The translations under genes were made by a program, and so were the position numbers. Source: Thermincola carboxydiphila (GTDB taxonomy: Bacteria > Bacillota > Thermincolia > Thermincolales > UBA2595). From it: a stretch of 64,000 bases of DNA. Shown here piece after piece: positions 1 to 8,401 of the stretch (within the stretch, counting starts at the first letter, position 1; the number at the start of each line of letters is the position of its first letter). Where the stretch lies: the NCBI GenBank assembly GCA_016841045.1, contig JAENZX010000006.1:59671-123670 (forward strand), in the 5' to 3' direction. The notes beneath the pieces were generated by a model. That model was not told the origin of the DNA, ran no database searches, and worked only from the letters and a program-made list of their open reading frames with translations.

Positions 1-438
1 TTCAGCCACGGCCAATGCGACAACGCCGGATGTAACATTAACAAAAATAGAAAGTAATTCACCATCGGCATTATACACAGGAAGTGGATGGCTAACAAGC
101 ACAAGCGCAGGTTATTCCGGTGGTAGTTCTGAATACACCAGTTTAGCAGGAAATACGGTAACTATAAGCTTTACGGGAACCGGAGTCAACTGGTATGGCC
201 GGAAGTACCCTAATCGCGGAATAGCAAAGGTATATATAGATGGTGTTCTTCAGGGTACAGTGGACCAGTATGGTGTAGATGTATTCCAGCAGAAGCTTTT
301 CACAAAGACAGGCTTAACAAATGGAAGCCACACAATCAAAATAGAATGTACAGGAACCAAGCAGGCCGCTGCAACAGGAACTGTAACAGAAATAGATTAT
401 ATAGAAGCAATCACAGAGCCTGATAATCAAGCACCGAC
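1..438 (+). repeat. Intragenic repeat copy 1 (identical to 976-1413)
   Basis: Bases 1-438 match 976-1413 with no difference found by eye, and bases 1-258 also match 1654-1911. The unit encodes the end of an FN3 module plus a jelly-roll module. It starts at the window edge, so it may extend further left. Confidence 0.9.
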
Positions 439-2071
439 GGTTCCGGCAGGTTTGTTAGCTACAGCAGTATCTGAAACCAGGATAAACTTAAGCTGGGAGG
501 CGTCAGTAGATAATGTAGGAGTGACTGGGTACCGGATTGAGAGGTCACTGGACGGCAGCAGTAGCTGGACCCAGATAGGGACCAGTGTAATAACAAGTTA
601 CTCAGATATGACAGTATCAGCCAATACAACATACTACTACAGAGTAAAAGCAGTAGATGCAGCCAACAATACATCGGACCCGTCAATAAGCGTTAATGCT
701 ACCACCCCAGCCCCGGATACTGAGGCACCAACAATACCTGCCGGATTTACAGCAACAGCAGTTTCAGGAGGCAGGATAGACATAAGTTGGACAGCGTCAA
801 CAGATAATGTAGGAGTAACAGAGTATCGAATAGAGAGATCGTTAGATGGCAGTACGGGGTGGACTCAGGTTGGATCCAGTACTACCACCGATTACTCTGA
901 TACAACTGTATCTGCTAACACAACATACTACTACAGAGTGATAGCAGTAGATGCAGCAAACAATATATCCAATCCTTCAGCCACGGCCAATGCGACAACG
1001 CCGGATGTAACATTAACAAAAATAGAAAGTAATTCACCATCGGCATTATACACAGGAAGTGGATGGCTAACAAGCACAAGCGCAGGTTATTCCGGTGGTA
1101 GTTCTGAATACACCAGTTTAGCAGGAAATACGGTAACTATAAGCTTTACGGGAACCGGAGTCAACTGGTATGGCCGGAAGTACCCTAATCGCGGAATAGC
1201 AAAGGTATATATAGATGGTGTTCTTCAGGGTACAGTGGACCAGTATGGTGTAGATGTATTCCAGCAGAAGCTTTTCACAAAGACAGGCTTAACAAATGGA
1301 AGCCACACAATCAAAATAGAATGTACAGGAACCAAGCAGGCCGCTGCAACAGGAACTGTAACAGAAATAGATTATATAGAAGCAATCACAGAGCCTGATA
1401 ATCAAGCACCGACAGCACCGACCGGGCTAACTGCAACGGCATCAGCGGGTAAAATTGATACAAATTGGACAGCGTCAACAGATAATGTGGGAGTGGCAGA
1501 GTATCGGATAGAGAGGTCGTTAGATGGCAGTACGGGGTGGACTCAGGTTGGAACCAGTACTACCACCAATTACTCTGATACAACTGTATCTGCCAATACA
1601 ACGTATTACTACAGAGTAATAGCTGCAGATGTGGCAAACAATCAATCCAATTTTTCAGCCACGGCCAATGCGACAACGCCGGATGTAACATTAACAAAAA
1701 TAGAAAGTAATTCACCATCGGCATTATACACAGGAAGTGGATGGCTAACAAGCACAAGCGCAGGTTATTCCGGTGGTAGTTCTGAATACACCAGTTTAGC
1801 AGGAAATACGGTAACTATAAGCTTTACGGGAACCGGAGTCAACTGGTATGGCCGGAAGTACCCTAATCGCGGAATAGCAAAGGTATATATAGATGGTGTT
1901 CTTCAGGGTACTGTGGACCAGTATGGTGCAGATGCATTCCAACAAGAGCTGTTTACTAAGACCGGCTTAACAAATGGAAGTCATACAATAAAGATAGAAT
2001 GTACCGGAACCAAGCAGGCCAGTGCAACCGGGACTGTAACAGAAATAGATTACATAGAAGTAATCGGTTAA
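2..2071 (+). CDS. Secreted multi-domain FN3 / jelly-roll repeat protein, 3' part only
   Basis: The reading frame is open from base 2 to the TAA at 2069-2071, so the true start lies upstream; 689 residues are visible. Two module types alternate. One is a jelly-roll/carbohydrate-binding-like module of about 135 residues (motifs NWYGRKYPNRG and IDGVLQGTVDQYG), seen three times at about 2-420, 1013-1395 and 1688-2071. The other is fibronectin type III (PTVPAGL, INLSW, YYYRV, ATTP), seen three times at about 421-700, 720-1010 and 1400-1680. The last jelly-roll module ends the protein, with no sortase motif, SLH domain or membrane anchor after it. Such modules are usual in secreted polysaccharide-binding or degrading proteins; any catalytic domain would lie upstream. 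The modules are unusually similar in DNA sequence, which points to recent internal duplication. Exact function unknown. Confidence 0.85.
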   Translation, partial: SATANATTPDVTLTKIESNSPSALYTGSGWLTSTSAGYSGGSSEYTSLAGNTVTISFTGTGVNWYGRKYPNRGIAKVYIDGVLQGTVDQYGVDVFQQKLFTKTGLTNGSHTIKIECTGTKQAAATGTVTEIDYIEAITEPDNQAPTVPAGLLATAVSETRINLSWEASVDNVGVTGYRIERSLDGSSSWTQIGTSVITSYSDMTVSANTTYYYRVKAVDAANNTSDPSISVNATTPAPDTEAPTIPAGFTATAVSGGRIDISWTASTDNVGVTEYRIERSLDGSTGWTQVGSSTTTDYSDTTVSANTTYYYRVIAVDAANNISNPSATANATTPDVTLTKIESNSPSALYTGSGWLTSTSAGYSGGSSEYTSLAGNTVTISFTGTGVNWYGRKYPNRGIAKVYIDGVLQGTVDQYGVDVFQQKLFTKTGLTNGSHTIKIECTGTKQAAATGTVTEIDYIEAITEPDNQAPTAPTGLTATASAGKIDTNWTASTDNVGVAEYRIERSLDGSTGWTQVGTSTTTNYSDTTVSANTTYYYRVIAADVANNQSNFSATANATTPDVTLTKIESNSPSALYTGSGWLTSTSAGYSGGSSEYTSLAGNTVTISFTGTGVNWYGRKYPNRGIAKVYIDGVLQGTVDQYGADAFQQELFTKTGLTNGSHTIKIECTGTKQASATGTVTEIDYIEVIG
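976..1413 (+). repeat. Intragenic repeat copy 2
   Basis: Second copy of the repeat (offset 975 from copy 1). Identity ends at 1414, where copy 1 has G (439) and this copy has A. Confidence 0.9.
1654..1911 (+). repeat. Intragenic repeat copy 3 (shorter identical block)
   Basis: Third copy (offset 678 from copy 2). It is identical through 1911, then diverges from 1912 on, including silent changes, while still encoding the same module. The abrupt boundary is what gene conversion or recent recombination would leave. Confidence 0.85.
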
Positions 2072-2164
2072 TCAGGTACCTAGGATTCGGCATTTCTGGA
2101 CTAAATTTGACTTGACTAGATCCTATAAGTGGAGGTTTATGTCTGAAATCGTTATTTGCTATAG

Positions 2165-2210
2165 AACCCTTCTAAGGCAAGTTGTTGTCAAAGAAGGGTT
2201 TTTCTTTGTT
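2165..2210 (+). terminator. Rho-independent terminator after the repeat protein
   Basis: Stem AACCCTTCT (2165-2173) / AGAAGGGTT (2192-2200), 18-base loop, then a T-rich run to 2210. It lies 94 bases after the stop codon and separates the repeat-protein gene from the glycan genes. The rest of 2072-2364 shows no convincing gene or promoter. Confidence 0.75.
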
Positions 2211-2364
2211 AGAAGAATTAAGCCTTTTAAAAGTGATAGCCCCCCTAATTTATCTTGTACATTAAGAGGAACTTTGCAATTAAATGTCGAACAATAGTAA
2301 TGACTTCATAAGGAATAACAATGTGCCAATTAAACTTTTATATGACATTTGGAGGAAATATTAA

Positions 2365-3696
2365 ATGAGAATACTGGTAACGGGGTTATGCACTCTGCAC
2401 TGGGGTAGACTTGAACATGGAAATGTTGGAAATTATTATATTATTGTGCCTTTTTTCCGTGAGTTGCATAGAACTTTTCCTGGAGCTGAAATTGTTACCA
2501 CATTACAATTGACAGAAGAATTTTGTCTAAAAGAAAATATTACATTATTACCCTTGGATTATTATTACGCATGGAATGAAAATGATTTATCCAATGCATA
2601 TCGGGATTACGCAATTGCCGAAATATACAATCAAACCGGGCAGCTTGTTGAACGCAGTCAATTTATAGACGAAATAATTAAGAGTGATTTGGTTATAAAT
2701 TTCAGTGGTGATATGTGGGGAGATAATTCAGCATCAATGGGGCATAAACGTTTCCTCGTTGATTTGCTCAAAAATCGTACTGCTCAGCTGATTGGCAAGC
2801 CAGTTGCAATGATAGCAAGTTCACCAGGCCCTGTTACCGAAGTAGAAACATTGGATTTTGCTAAATTAGTATATAGTAATTATTTGCTTGTTGCCAACCG
2901 TGAGCCGGAATCTCAAATTATATTAAAAAAAGCGGGATTTAATATGCTGCATACAGTTGATTTCGCGTGTCCTGCATTTCTATTTGATAGTTCATGTTAT
3001 CCTGAGCAAACTGCTTTCTCTCCTATTTATGAACGTGAAGGTCTTATCGGTGGTGACAGGAACAATGTCGGAATTATTATGTCAGGGTACATCATGCCTG
3101 ATGGTGAGTTTAACACATGGCCAAGAGGTGACCATGAGTACATAGAATATGCTGAAGTCGTGGAGTACATAGTCAATACTCTTGGTGCCCGTGTTGTATT
3201 GATGTCGCATTCCAATGGTTTTGAGCTGCCACCAAATTTCAAGCGTACACATTGGCGCGATTACAAAATAAACAACCAGCTATGGGATGTAGTAAAAAGT
3301 CGTGGTATTGCTGACATGAAACATGTACATAAGATTGACAGCTTGTATTATCCCTGGGAAATACATGCAATAATTGGTAAGCTGGACATGCTGTTTACGG
3401 GCCGCGTTCATGCTGCGGTTGCGGGTTTGGCTCAAAAGATTCCGACTGTTGCTATAGAATATAAAAACGGACCTTTATCACATAAAATGCATGGATTTCT
3501 TAAATTAGCTCATTTGGAAGAATATGTTCTCCCTCGTCATGATTTTGGGATAATTCCCCTTGTGAAGAAATGCTATGATAATATGGATGAAATACGTAAT
3601 CAGTTATCACAGATAATTCCAGAAGTACAAGATCGTGCCCGTGCCGGGTTTGATGCACTTAGACCATTGGTTGCTAACTCCACCAAAAAAGACTAA
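2365..3696 (+). CDS. Polysaccharide pyruvyl transferase family protein
   Basis: 443 residues. The C-terminal signature of the pyruvyl transferase family (Pfam PF04230) is visible: FTGRVHAAVAGLAQKIPTV followed by HKMHGFL, together with an N-terminal Rossmann-like start (MRILVTGLC) and the glycine-rich LVINFSGDMWGD. Family members transfer a ketal pyruvate from PEP to a sugar of an exported glycan, or are related GT-B-like enzymes. Cytoplasmic; no signal peptide or membrane span. The start ATG has GGAGGAAAT 8 bases upstream. It is the first gene of the left glycan set and follows a terminator, so a promoter should lie in 2211-2350. Family assignment is firm; acceptor and true donor are unknown. 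Confidence 0.75.
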   Translation: MRILVTGLCTLHWGRLEHGNVGNYYIIVPFFRELHRTFPGAEIVTTLQLTEEFCLKENITLLPLDYYYAWNENDLSNAYRDYAIAEIYNQTGQLVERSQFIDEIIKSDLVINFSGDMWGDNSASMGHKRFLVDLLKNRTAQLIGKPVAMIASSPGPVTEVETLDFAKLVYSNYLLVANREPESQIILKKAGFNMLHTVDFACPAFLFDSSCYPEQTAFSPIYEREGLIGGDRNNVGIIMSGYIMPDGEFNTWPRGDHEYIEYAEVVEYIVNTLGARVVLMSHSNGFELPPNFKRTHWRDYKINNQLWDVVKSRGIADMKHVHKIDSLYYPWEIHAIIGKLDMLFTGRVHAAVAGLAQKIPTVAIEYKNGPLSHKMHGFLKLAHLEEYVLPRHDFGIIPLVKKCYDNMDEIRNQLSQIIPEVQDRARAGFDALRPLVANSTKKD

Positions 3697-3747
3697 TACA
3701 TATAAAGCAAACCAGTAAGATTTATTACATGTTAAAAGGAGATAAGT

Positions 3748-4404
3748 GTGGCAAAATTACTTTTTTTAGCCTCTGGTGGCGGAGGCAATTTAAAATTTAT
3801 AAAGCAATGTATAGAAGAGGGAATTATCAAAAACTGTGATGTTGAAATGATAGCTGACAGAGATTGTGGAGCGTATATTTATGCAAAGAATAGCGGGTTG
3901 CCTGCAAAGATAGTAGATTACTCCAGAACAAATAATGCCCAATTACTTGATGCAATAAGACAATCGGAACCTGACATGATTATTACCAATATTCATAAAG
4001 TACTTGATGCTCAGATTGTAGGAATATGCAATAAGAGACTTATAAATCTTCATTATTCTTTGCTTCCTCTTTTTAAAGGAGAAATAGGTTCAAAGCCTGT
4101 TCAACAGGCTTTAGAACATGATTGTAAATTTATTGGCACTACTGTTCATTATGTAAATGAGGTTGTTGATGACGGAGAGATAATATCACAGAGTGTTATA
4201 AGGGTTATTAAAGAAATGAATTTTGATAGTTTAATGAATTTTGTTTTCAGGTCTGGCTGTCTGAATTTATTAAACGCCCTCAATTTAAATACTAATATTG
4301 AAGTTTTAAACAACAAAAATACATTTTCTCCAGAAAACATGATTTTTTCCCCGGAATTATCTTTTAAGATTGATGTTTCCGGTATCTGGGACAAAATTAT
4401 CTGA
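3748..4404 (+). CDS. Formyltransferase-fold protein (possible sugar N-formyltransferase)
   Basis: 218 residues, GTG start with AAAGGAGAT just upstream. It has the formyl transferase fold (PF00551). The catalytic triad of the family is recognisable: Asn and His in LINLHYSLLP, and Asp in VVDDGEII, matching NIHPSLLP...D of PurN-type enzymes. PurN itself usually carries a different N-terminal phosphate-binding region; this one begins LLFLASGGGGNLKFI, which is PurN-like. The genes around it make glycans, and a WecE-type 4-aminotransferase lies three genes downstream, so N-formylation of a nucleotide 4-amino-4,6-dideoxyhexose with N10-formyl-THF is a reasonable inference. A true purine-pathway GAR formyltransferase is less likely because no purine gene is nearby. 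Confidence is high for the fold and moderate for the substrate class. Confidence 0.7.
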   Translation: MAKLLFLASGGGGNLKFIKQCIEEGIIKNCDVEMIADRDCGAYIYAKNSGLPAKIVDYSRTNNAQLLDAIRQSEPDMIITNIHKVLDAQIVGICNKRLINLHYSLLPLFKGEIGSKPVQQALEHDCKFIGTTVHYVNEVVDDGEIISQSVIRVIKEMNFDSLMNFVFRSGCLNLLNALNLNTNIEVLNNKNTFSPENMIFSPELSFKIDVSGIWDKII

Positions 4405-4431
4405 TAGAAGATATAGTTTAGGTGAATTAGA

Positions 4432-5175
4432 ATGAAAAAAGTTGCAGTGCTGCAATCAAATTATATACCATGGAAAGGCTATTTTGACATTATTCATGAT
4501 GTGGACTTATTTATATTTCATGATGATTTACAATACACAAAAGGTGATTGGAGAAACAGAAACAAGATAATATCATCTAATGGTTTGATGTGGCTGACCA
4601 TTCCTGTTGGTACAAGCGAGAAAAGATTGATAGACGAGGTGCTGATTCAGGACGGCAAGTGGCAGAAGAAGCATTGGTCAAATATTACTGCATATTATTC
4701 TCGTGCACCTTATTTTAAGATGTATAAGGAATTTTTCGAATATGTTTATCTTGAAAAGAAGTGGGATTATTTGCATGAAGTCAATAGATTTATGATTATT
4801 GAAATATCAAGAAACTTTCTTGGAACTAAAACCCAATTCGCAGACAGCCGTGAATTTCATTCAGTGGGTGTAAAGCATGAAAAACTTTTAAGTCTTGTGA
4901 AGGCCACCGGTGCAGGCGTTTACCTGTCCGGTCCGGCTGCCAAAGACTACATAGTAGCAGAGGACTATGAAGAAGCGGGGATCGAGTTGGTATGGAAAAA
5001 TTATTCAGGTTATCCTGAATATAAGCAGCTCCATGGTGAAGTGTTTGAACATGGGGTAAGCATAGTTGATCTATTGTTTAATACTGGTAGTGATGCGCCG
5101 TATTACATTTGGGGATGGCGAGCTGACCTGTTAAAAGAAGAGAATATACTCTTCGATAAAGGACGAGGACTATGA
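4432..5175 (+). CDS. WbqC-like family protein
   Basis: 247 residues. The N-terminus reads VAVLQSNYIPWKGYFDII followed by FHDDLQYTKGDWRNRNKI and LTIPV, the hallmark of the WbqC-like family (PF08889). This family occurs in O-antigen and surface-glycan loci, mostly next to nucleotide amino-sugar genes; its biochemical role is not settled and acyl or amino-sugar modification has been suggested. No membrane span. It sits 27 bases after the formyltransferase and overlaps the next gene by 4 bases (ATGA), so the three are probably co-translated. The context suggests a step in making or modifying a 4-amino sugar. Family recognition is strong; function is not claimed. Confidence 0.8.
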   Translation: MKKVAVLQSNYIPWKGYFDIIHDVDLFIFHDDLQYTKGDWRNRNKIISSNGLMWLTIPVGTSEKRLIDEVLIQDGKWQKKHWSNITAYYSRAPYFKMYKEFFEYVYLEKKWDYLHEVNRFMIIEISRNFLGTKTQFADSREFHSVGVKHEKLLSLVKATGAGVYLSGPAAKDYIVAEDYEEAGIELVWKNYSGYPEYKQLHGEVFEHGVSIVDLLFNTGSDAPYYIWGWRADLLKEENILFDKGRGL

Positions 5176-6134
5176 ATTGTAAACATGAAAAAATTAAAAC
5201 TGTTAATATAGTTATCCCTTGTTACCGTTCTGAAAGAACAATTAAACAAGTTGTTGAGGGAATAAAAGCTGTATTTTCCAAGTGCCGGGATCTTAAACAT
5301 CGTATTATTCTTATCGATGATGGATCTCCCGATAACGTATTTAGCGTAATTAGAGAAATGTGTGTGGATGATCCTCAAATCATTGGCATAAGTCTCTCAC
5401 GTAATTATGGGCAGCAAAGCGCACGGATGGTTGCGCTGCCTTATGTCGATGGCGATTATGTTATTTATATGGATGATGATGGTCAGCATCCGCCTGAAGG
5501 GATTCTGGCTCTCATTGATAAACTAGAAGAAGGCTATGATGTTGCTTTCGCTCGTTTTAAGGAAAAAAAACACAGCTTTTTCAAGCAAATTGGCAGCAGA
5601 CTTAATGCGACGATGGCTACAATTCTTATTGGCAAGCCTAAAGAAGTTGTATCATCAAGTTTTTTTGCGATGCGTTTATTTGTGGCAAGGGAACTAGTCA
5701 ATTACAAAAGCTCGTTCCCATATATAGTAGGATACATGCTAAGAATAACAACTAAAATAGCTAATGTCGATATTGAACATAAAGAACGTATAACAGGTAC
5801 AACTACCTACACTTTTAGAAAGATGCTTTCAATTTGGATCAATGGTTTTACAAGTTTCTCGGTCGTGCCTTTGCGGGCAGCTTCGATGATTGGTGCAATA
5901 ACAGCCGGGGGAGGCTTTCTATTTGGGTTTTACATTATATTTAGAAAAATCTTTAATCCTTCCATTCCAACCGGTTATAGTTCTATTATGGCCGCTTTCC
6001 TTTTTGTTGGCGGCATGATAATGCTTATGCTGGGGCTTCTCGGCGAATATGTAGGACGTATATTCCTTAGCATAAATAACCTACCCCAGTATGTGGTAAA
6101 GGAAACTATAAATTATGACAAGGGAAAAGTATGA
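5172..6134 (+). CDS. Polyprenyl-phosphate glycosyltransferase, GT2 (DPM1/ArnC/GtrB type)
   Basis: 320 residues. N-terminal GT-A domain: VIPCYRSERTI, LIDDGSPDN (donor site) and YMDDDGQHPPEG (DxD metal site). Two C-terminal transmembrane helices (about residues 235-260 and 270-295) are followed by GEYVGRIF, as in GtrB/ArnC-type enzymes that move a sugar from a nucleotide to undecaprenyl phosphate. The lipid-linked monosaccharide would be flipped and used outside the cell, for example by the GT39-like protein at 9315. It starts by ATGA overlap with the WbqC-like gene and ends by ATGA overlap with the aminotransferase gene. The sugar cannot be read from sequence; the product of the neighbouring aminotransferase/formyltransferase is a candidate. 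Confidence 0.85.
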   Translation: MNCKHEKIKTVNIVIPCYRSERTIKQVVEGIKAVFSKCRDLKHRIILIDDGSPDNVFSVIREMCVDDPQIIGISLSRNYGQQSARMVALPYVDGDYVIYMDDDGQHPPEGILALIDKLEEGYDVAFARFKEKKHSFFKQIGSRLNATMATILIGKPKEVVSSSFFAMRLFVARELVNYKSSFPYIVGYMLRITTKIANVDIEHKERITGTTTYTFRKMLSIWINGFTSFSVVPLRAASMIGAITAGGGFLFGFYIIFRKIFNPSIPTGYSSIMAAFLFVGGMIMLMLGLLGEYVGRIFLSINNLPQYVVKETINYDKGKV

Positions 6135-7318
6135 AGATGAATAAAAAGCGAATGAAAATACCCTTCAATAAACCGTACTTGACTGGTAACGAGATGAAAT
6201 ACATAACTGATGCGCTTGCAAGAAATCGCATCTCTGGAGATGGATATTACAGTAAAATTGTCCATTCTTTTTTCGAACAAAAGTTTGATATTGAAAAAGC
6301 CCTGTTAACAACTTCTTGTACTCATGCATTAGAAATGGCGGCCATGTTGATAGACTTAAAACCCGGGGATGAGGTTATTTTACCTTCATATACCTTTGTT
6401 TCAACAGTTAATGCGGTTATGTTAAGAGGAGCTAAACCGGTTTTTGCTGAAATCGACCCGGTCTACCTAAACATTGACACTAAAGATGTTTTGCAGAAGG
6501 TTACTGAACGCACAAAAGCTATTTTTGTTGTTCATTATGCTGGAGTAAGCTGCGATATGAACAAAATTATGGATATTGCTCATGAACACAACCTCTTTGT
6601 AGTTGAAGATGCTGCGCAGGCAATGAACGCGAAGTTTGGGGACCGTTACCTTGGTACTATCGGCCATATTGGATGTTTCAGCTTTCACGAAACAAAGAAT
6701 TATCAATGTGGTGAAGGAGGAGCCATATTCATAAATGTTCCTGATAAACATATTATTGAACGGGCTGAAGTTATCAGGGAAAAAGGGACTGATAGGAGTA
6801 AGTTTTTCCGAGGAGAAGTGGATAAATATACCTGGGTGGATGTAGGTTCCAGCTACCTTCCTTCTGATATGCTTGCTGCCTTTTTATATGCGCAGATGGA
6901 ACGTCTGGACGAGATTAATGATTTAAGAGCCAGAATTTATGAACGGTACCGTGAATGTTTAATACCATATGTTCAGCAAGGTTTGCTTAGAATACCTGAA
7001 ATTCCCCCGGAGCAAACCGGTAATCATCATATGTTTTATATTATCCTAAATTCAGAGGAAGAACGGAATTGGATTATGGAAGGATTAAAGAACCGCGGAG
7101 TTGGAGCCGTTTTTCATTATATTCCCCTTCATCTATCTCCTATGGGAGAAAAACTTGGTTACACAAAAGGGGATCTACCTGTAACGGAAAGGTTAAGCTC
7201 ATGTTTATTACGGCTGCCCATGTATGCCGGAATGACAATAGAAGAGCAGGAGTATGTATTAGAGAGCCTATTTGTCCTGACAGAAGTGATGGACCAGGTG
7301 GTAGTGTCAAAATTATGA
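6131..7318 (+). CDS. wecE: dTDP-4-amino-4,6-dideoxyhexose transaminase, WecE/DegT type
   Basis: 395 residues, PLP-dependent DegT/DnrJ/EryC1/StrS family (PF01041). Visible motifs: IPFNKPYLTGNEMKYI near the start, TSCTHALEMAA (phosphate binding), VEDAAQA (Asp to the PLP pyridine) and FSFHETKNYQCGEGGA with the Schiff-base lysine at about residue 189. The HETKNYQCGEGG block and start closely resemble WecE/RffA, which makes dTDP-Fuc4N from dTDP-4-keto-6-deoxyglucose. That substrate would come from RmlA/RmlB encoded at 13379 and 14890. It overlaps the previous gene by ATGA. An in-frame ATG nine bases after the chosen start is an alternative. Assignment to the WecE branch rests on motif resemblance, so the exact sugar isomer is an inference. 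Confidence 0.8.
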   Translation: MKMNKKRMKIPFNKPYLTGNEMKYITDALARNRISGDGYYSKIVHSFFEQKFDIEKALLTTSCTHALEMAAMLIDLKPGDEVILPSYTFVSTVNAVMLRGAKPVFAEIDPVYLNIDTKDVLQKVTERTKAIFVVHYAGVSCDMNKIMDIAHEHNLFVVEDAAQAMNAKFGDRYLGTIGHIGCFSFHETKNYQCGEGGAIFINVPDKHIIERAEVIREKGTDRSKFFRGEVDKYTWVDVGSSYLPSDMLAAFLYAQMERLDEINDLRARIYERYRECLIPYVQQGLLRIPEIPPEQTGNHHMFYIILNSEEERNWIMEGLKNRGVGAVFHYIPLHLSPMGEKLGYTKGDLPVTERLSSCLLRLPMYAGMTIEEQEYVLESLFVLTEVMDQVVVSKL

Positions 7319-7331
7319 CCGAAGGAATTGT

Positions 7332-8306
7332 ATGAAATTGAATGCCGATAAAGCAAACAAAATAAAATTATTGTTTAGGTTATTTATCAGTTTAGGCCTT
7401 CTTTACTTTATAATGAGGAAAACTGATTTTTTACACATTTATGGAATAGTTAAACAATTGAATATCGTCTGGTTATTTTGGGGTCTTTTACTGTCATTTT
7501 GTTATATGATTTTTTTTGCCTTGAGGTCCAAAATTATTATGGATATCTGCCCTTCATCCAGGGTAACTACTAGTAAATCATATCTTTATTACCTTTACGG
7601 AGCATTTTACAGTAACTTCCTGCCGGGTATGATAGGCGGGGATGTACTGCGGACATATTATCTGTCAAAAGACGGCCCCAGTCTTTATGAAACTGGGGCT
7701 TCAGTGGTGCTGGAAAGAATAAGCGGAATGTTGGTTGTTATATTAATTGCGCTTTGGTCTACTCTAGCATTATTTAATGACAATATTGCCATAATGTCGT
7801 CGCTGATTTTGCTTATCACAGGGTATATTGTCTTTGTTACTCTATTGTTCAATTCCCGGTTCAGGAAGTTTCTTGAGCGGTTTGCCAACGGAGATAGTGC
7901 TTTCAATAAAATGATAAGTAAACTTGTTTACTTCACCAGTGTAATGCAGAATTATATGCAAACAAAGGTGGTTTTCTGGGTTATAATATTATCCTTCGGA
8001 GCACAGGTGGCGGATTTTTTTGTCACCTACCTTTACGGACTTTCATTGAATATTGAAATTCCCCTACTTTATTATTTTGCTTTCATGCCTGTGGTTTACA
8101 CTGTTACTATGATACCGGTATCTATTAATGGTATAGGTTTGCGGGAAGGAATTGTTGTTTTTCTTTTTTCACAGGTGGGAGTTACCAGAGAACAGGCCCT
8201 GATTTTGGCGTTTCTCATTTATTTTGACAAGCTGATAAAAGGACTGGTTGGGGGACTTGTTTTGTTACTAAATAACTTTATTAAGCTGCGCCAAAAGAAA
8301 GCATAG
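7332..8306 (+). CDS. Flippase-like integral membrane protein (UPF0104 / LPG-synthase TM family)
   Basis: 324 residues with about eight hydrophobic segments. The family PF03706 signature is visible: YYLYGAFYSNFLPGMIGGD, RTYYLSKDG and VVLERISGM in the first half, and SINGIGLREG in the second. Related proteins are the membrane half of MprF and the AglD/glycan-associated flippase-like proteins, thought to move or modify lipid-linked substrates. RBS GAAGGA lies 7 bases before ATG, and the gene begins 13 bases after wecE. In this setting a role in translocating the polyprenyl-linked sugar made by the GT2 at 5172 is plausible but unproven. A second paralogue lies at 43003. Confidence 0.8.
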   Translation: MKLNADKANKIKLLFRLFISLGLLYFIMRKTDFLHIYGIVKQLNIVWLFWGLLLSFCYMIFFALRSKIIMDICPSSRVTTSKSYLYYLYGAFYSNFLPGMIGGDVLRTYYLSKDGPSLYETGASVVLERISGMLVVILIALWSTLALFNDNIAIMSSLILLITGYIVFVTLLFNSRFRKFLERFANGDSAFNKMISKLVYFTSVMQNYMQTKVVFWVIILSFGAQVADFFVTYLYGLSLNIEIPLLYYFAFMPVVYTVTMIPVSINGIGLREGIVVFLFSQVGVTREQALILAFLIYFDKLIKGLVGGLVLLLNNFIKLRQKKA

Positions 8307-8313
8307 GGGTACT

Positions 8314-8338
8314 AAGGCTGATTCAGGCCTTTGTTTTA
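8314..8338 (+). terminator. Probable rho-independent terminator
   Basis: AAGGCTG (8314-8320) pairs with CAGGCCTT (8324-8331), with one bulged base and a 3-base loop, followed by TTTGTTTT. It ends the 2365-8306 set or attenuates readthrough into the methyltransferase. Confidence 0.6.
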
Positions 8339-8401
8339 TGGAATTCAAGAAATTTTAAATAAATTAGTTGTATTAGTCGTAAGTAAGGTTGGGAGTTTGA
8401 G

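Noticed and set aside
1-2071. CRISPR array or tandem non-coding repeat
   Set aside because: The repeats are in frame, differ in spacing and encode protein modules (FN3 and jelly-roll).
2112-2297. Possible 61-residue ORF after the repeat protein
   Set aside because: It runs straight through the terminator stem and T-run at 2165-2210 and shows no protein-like composition.
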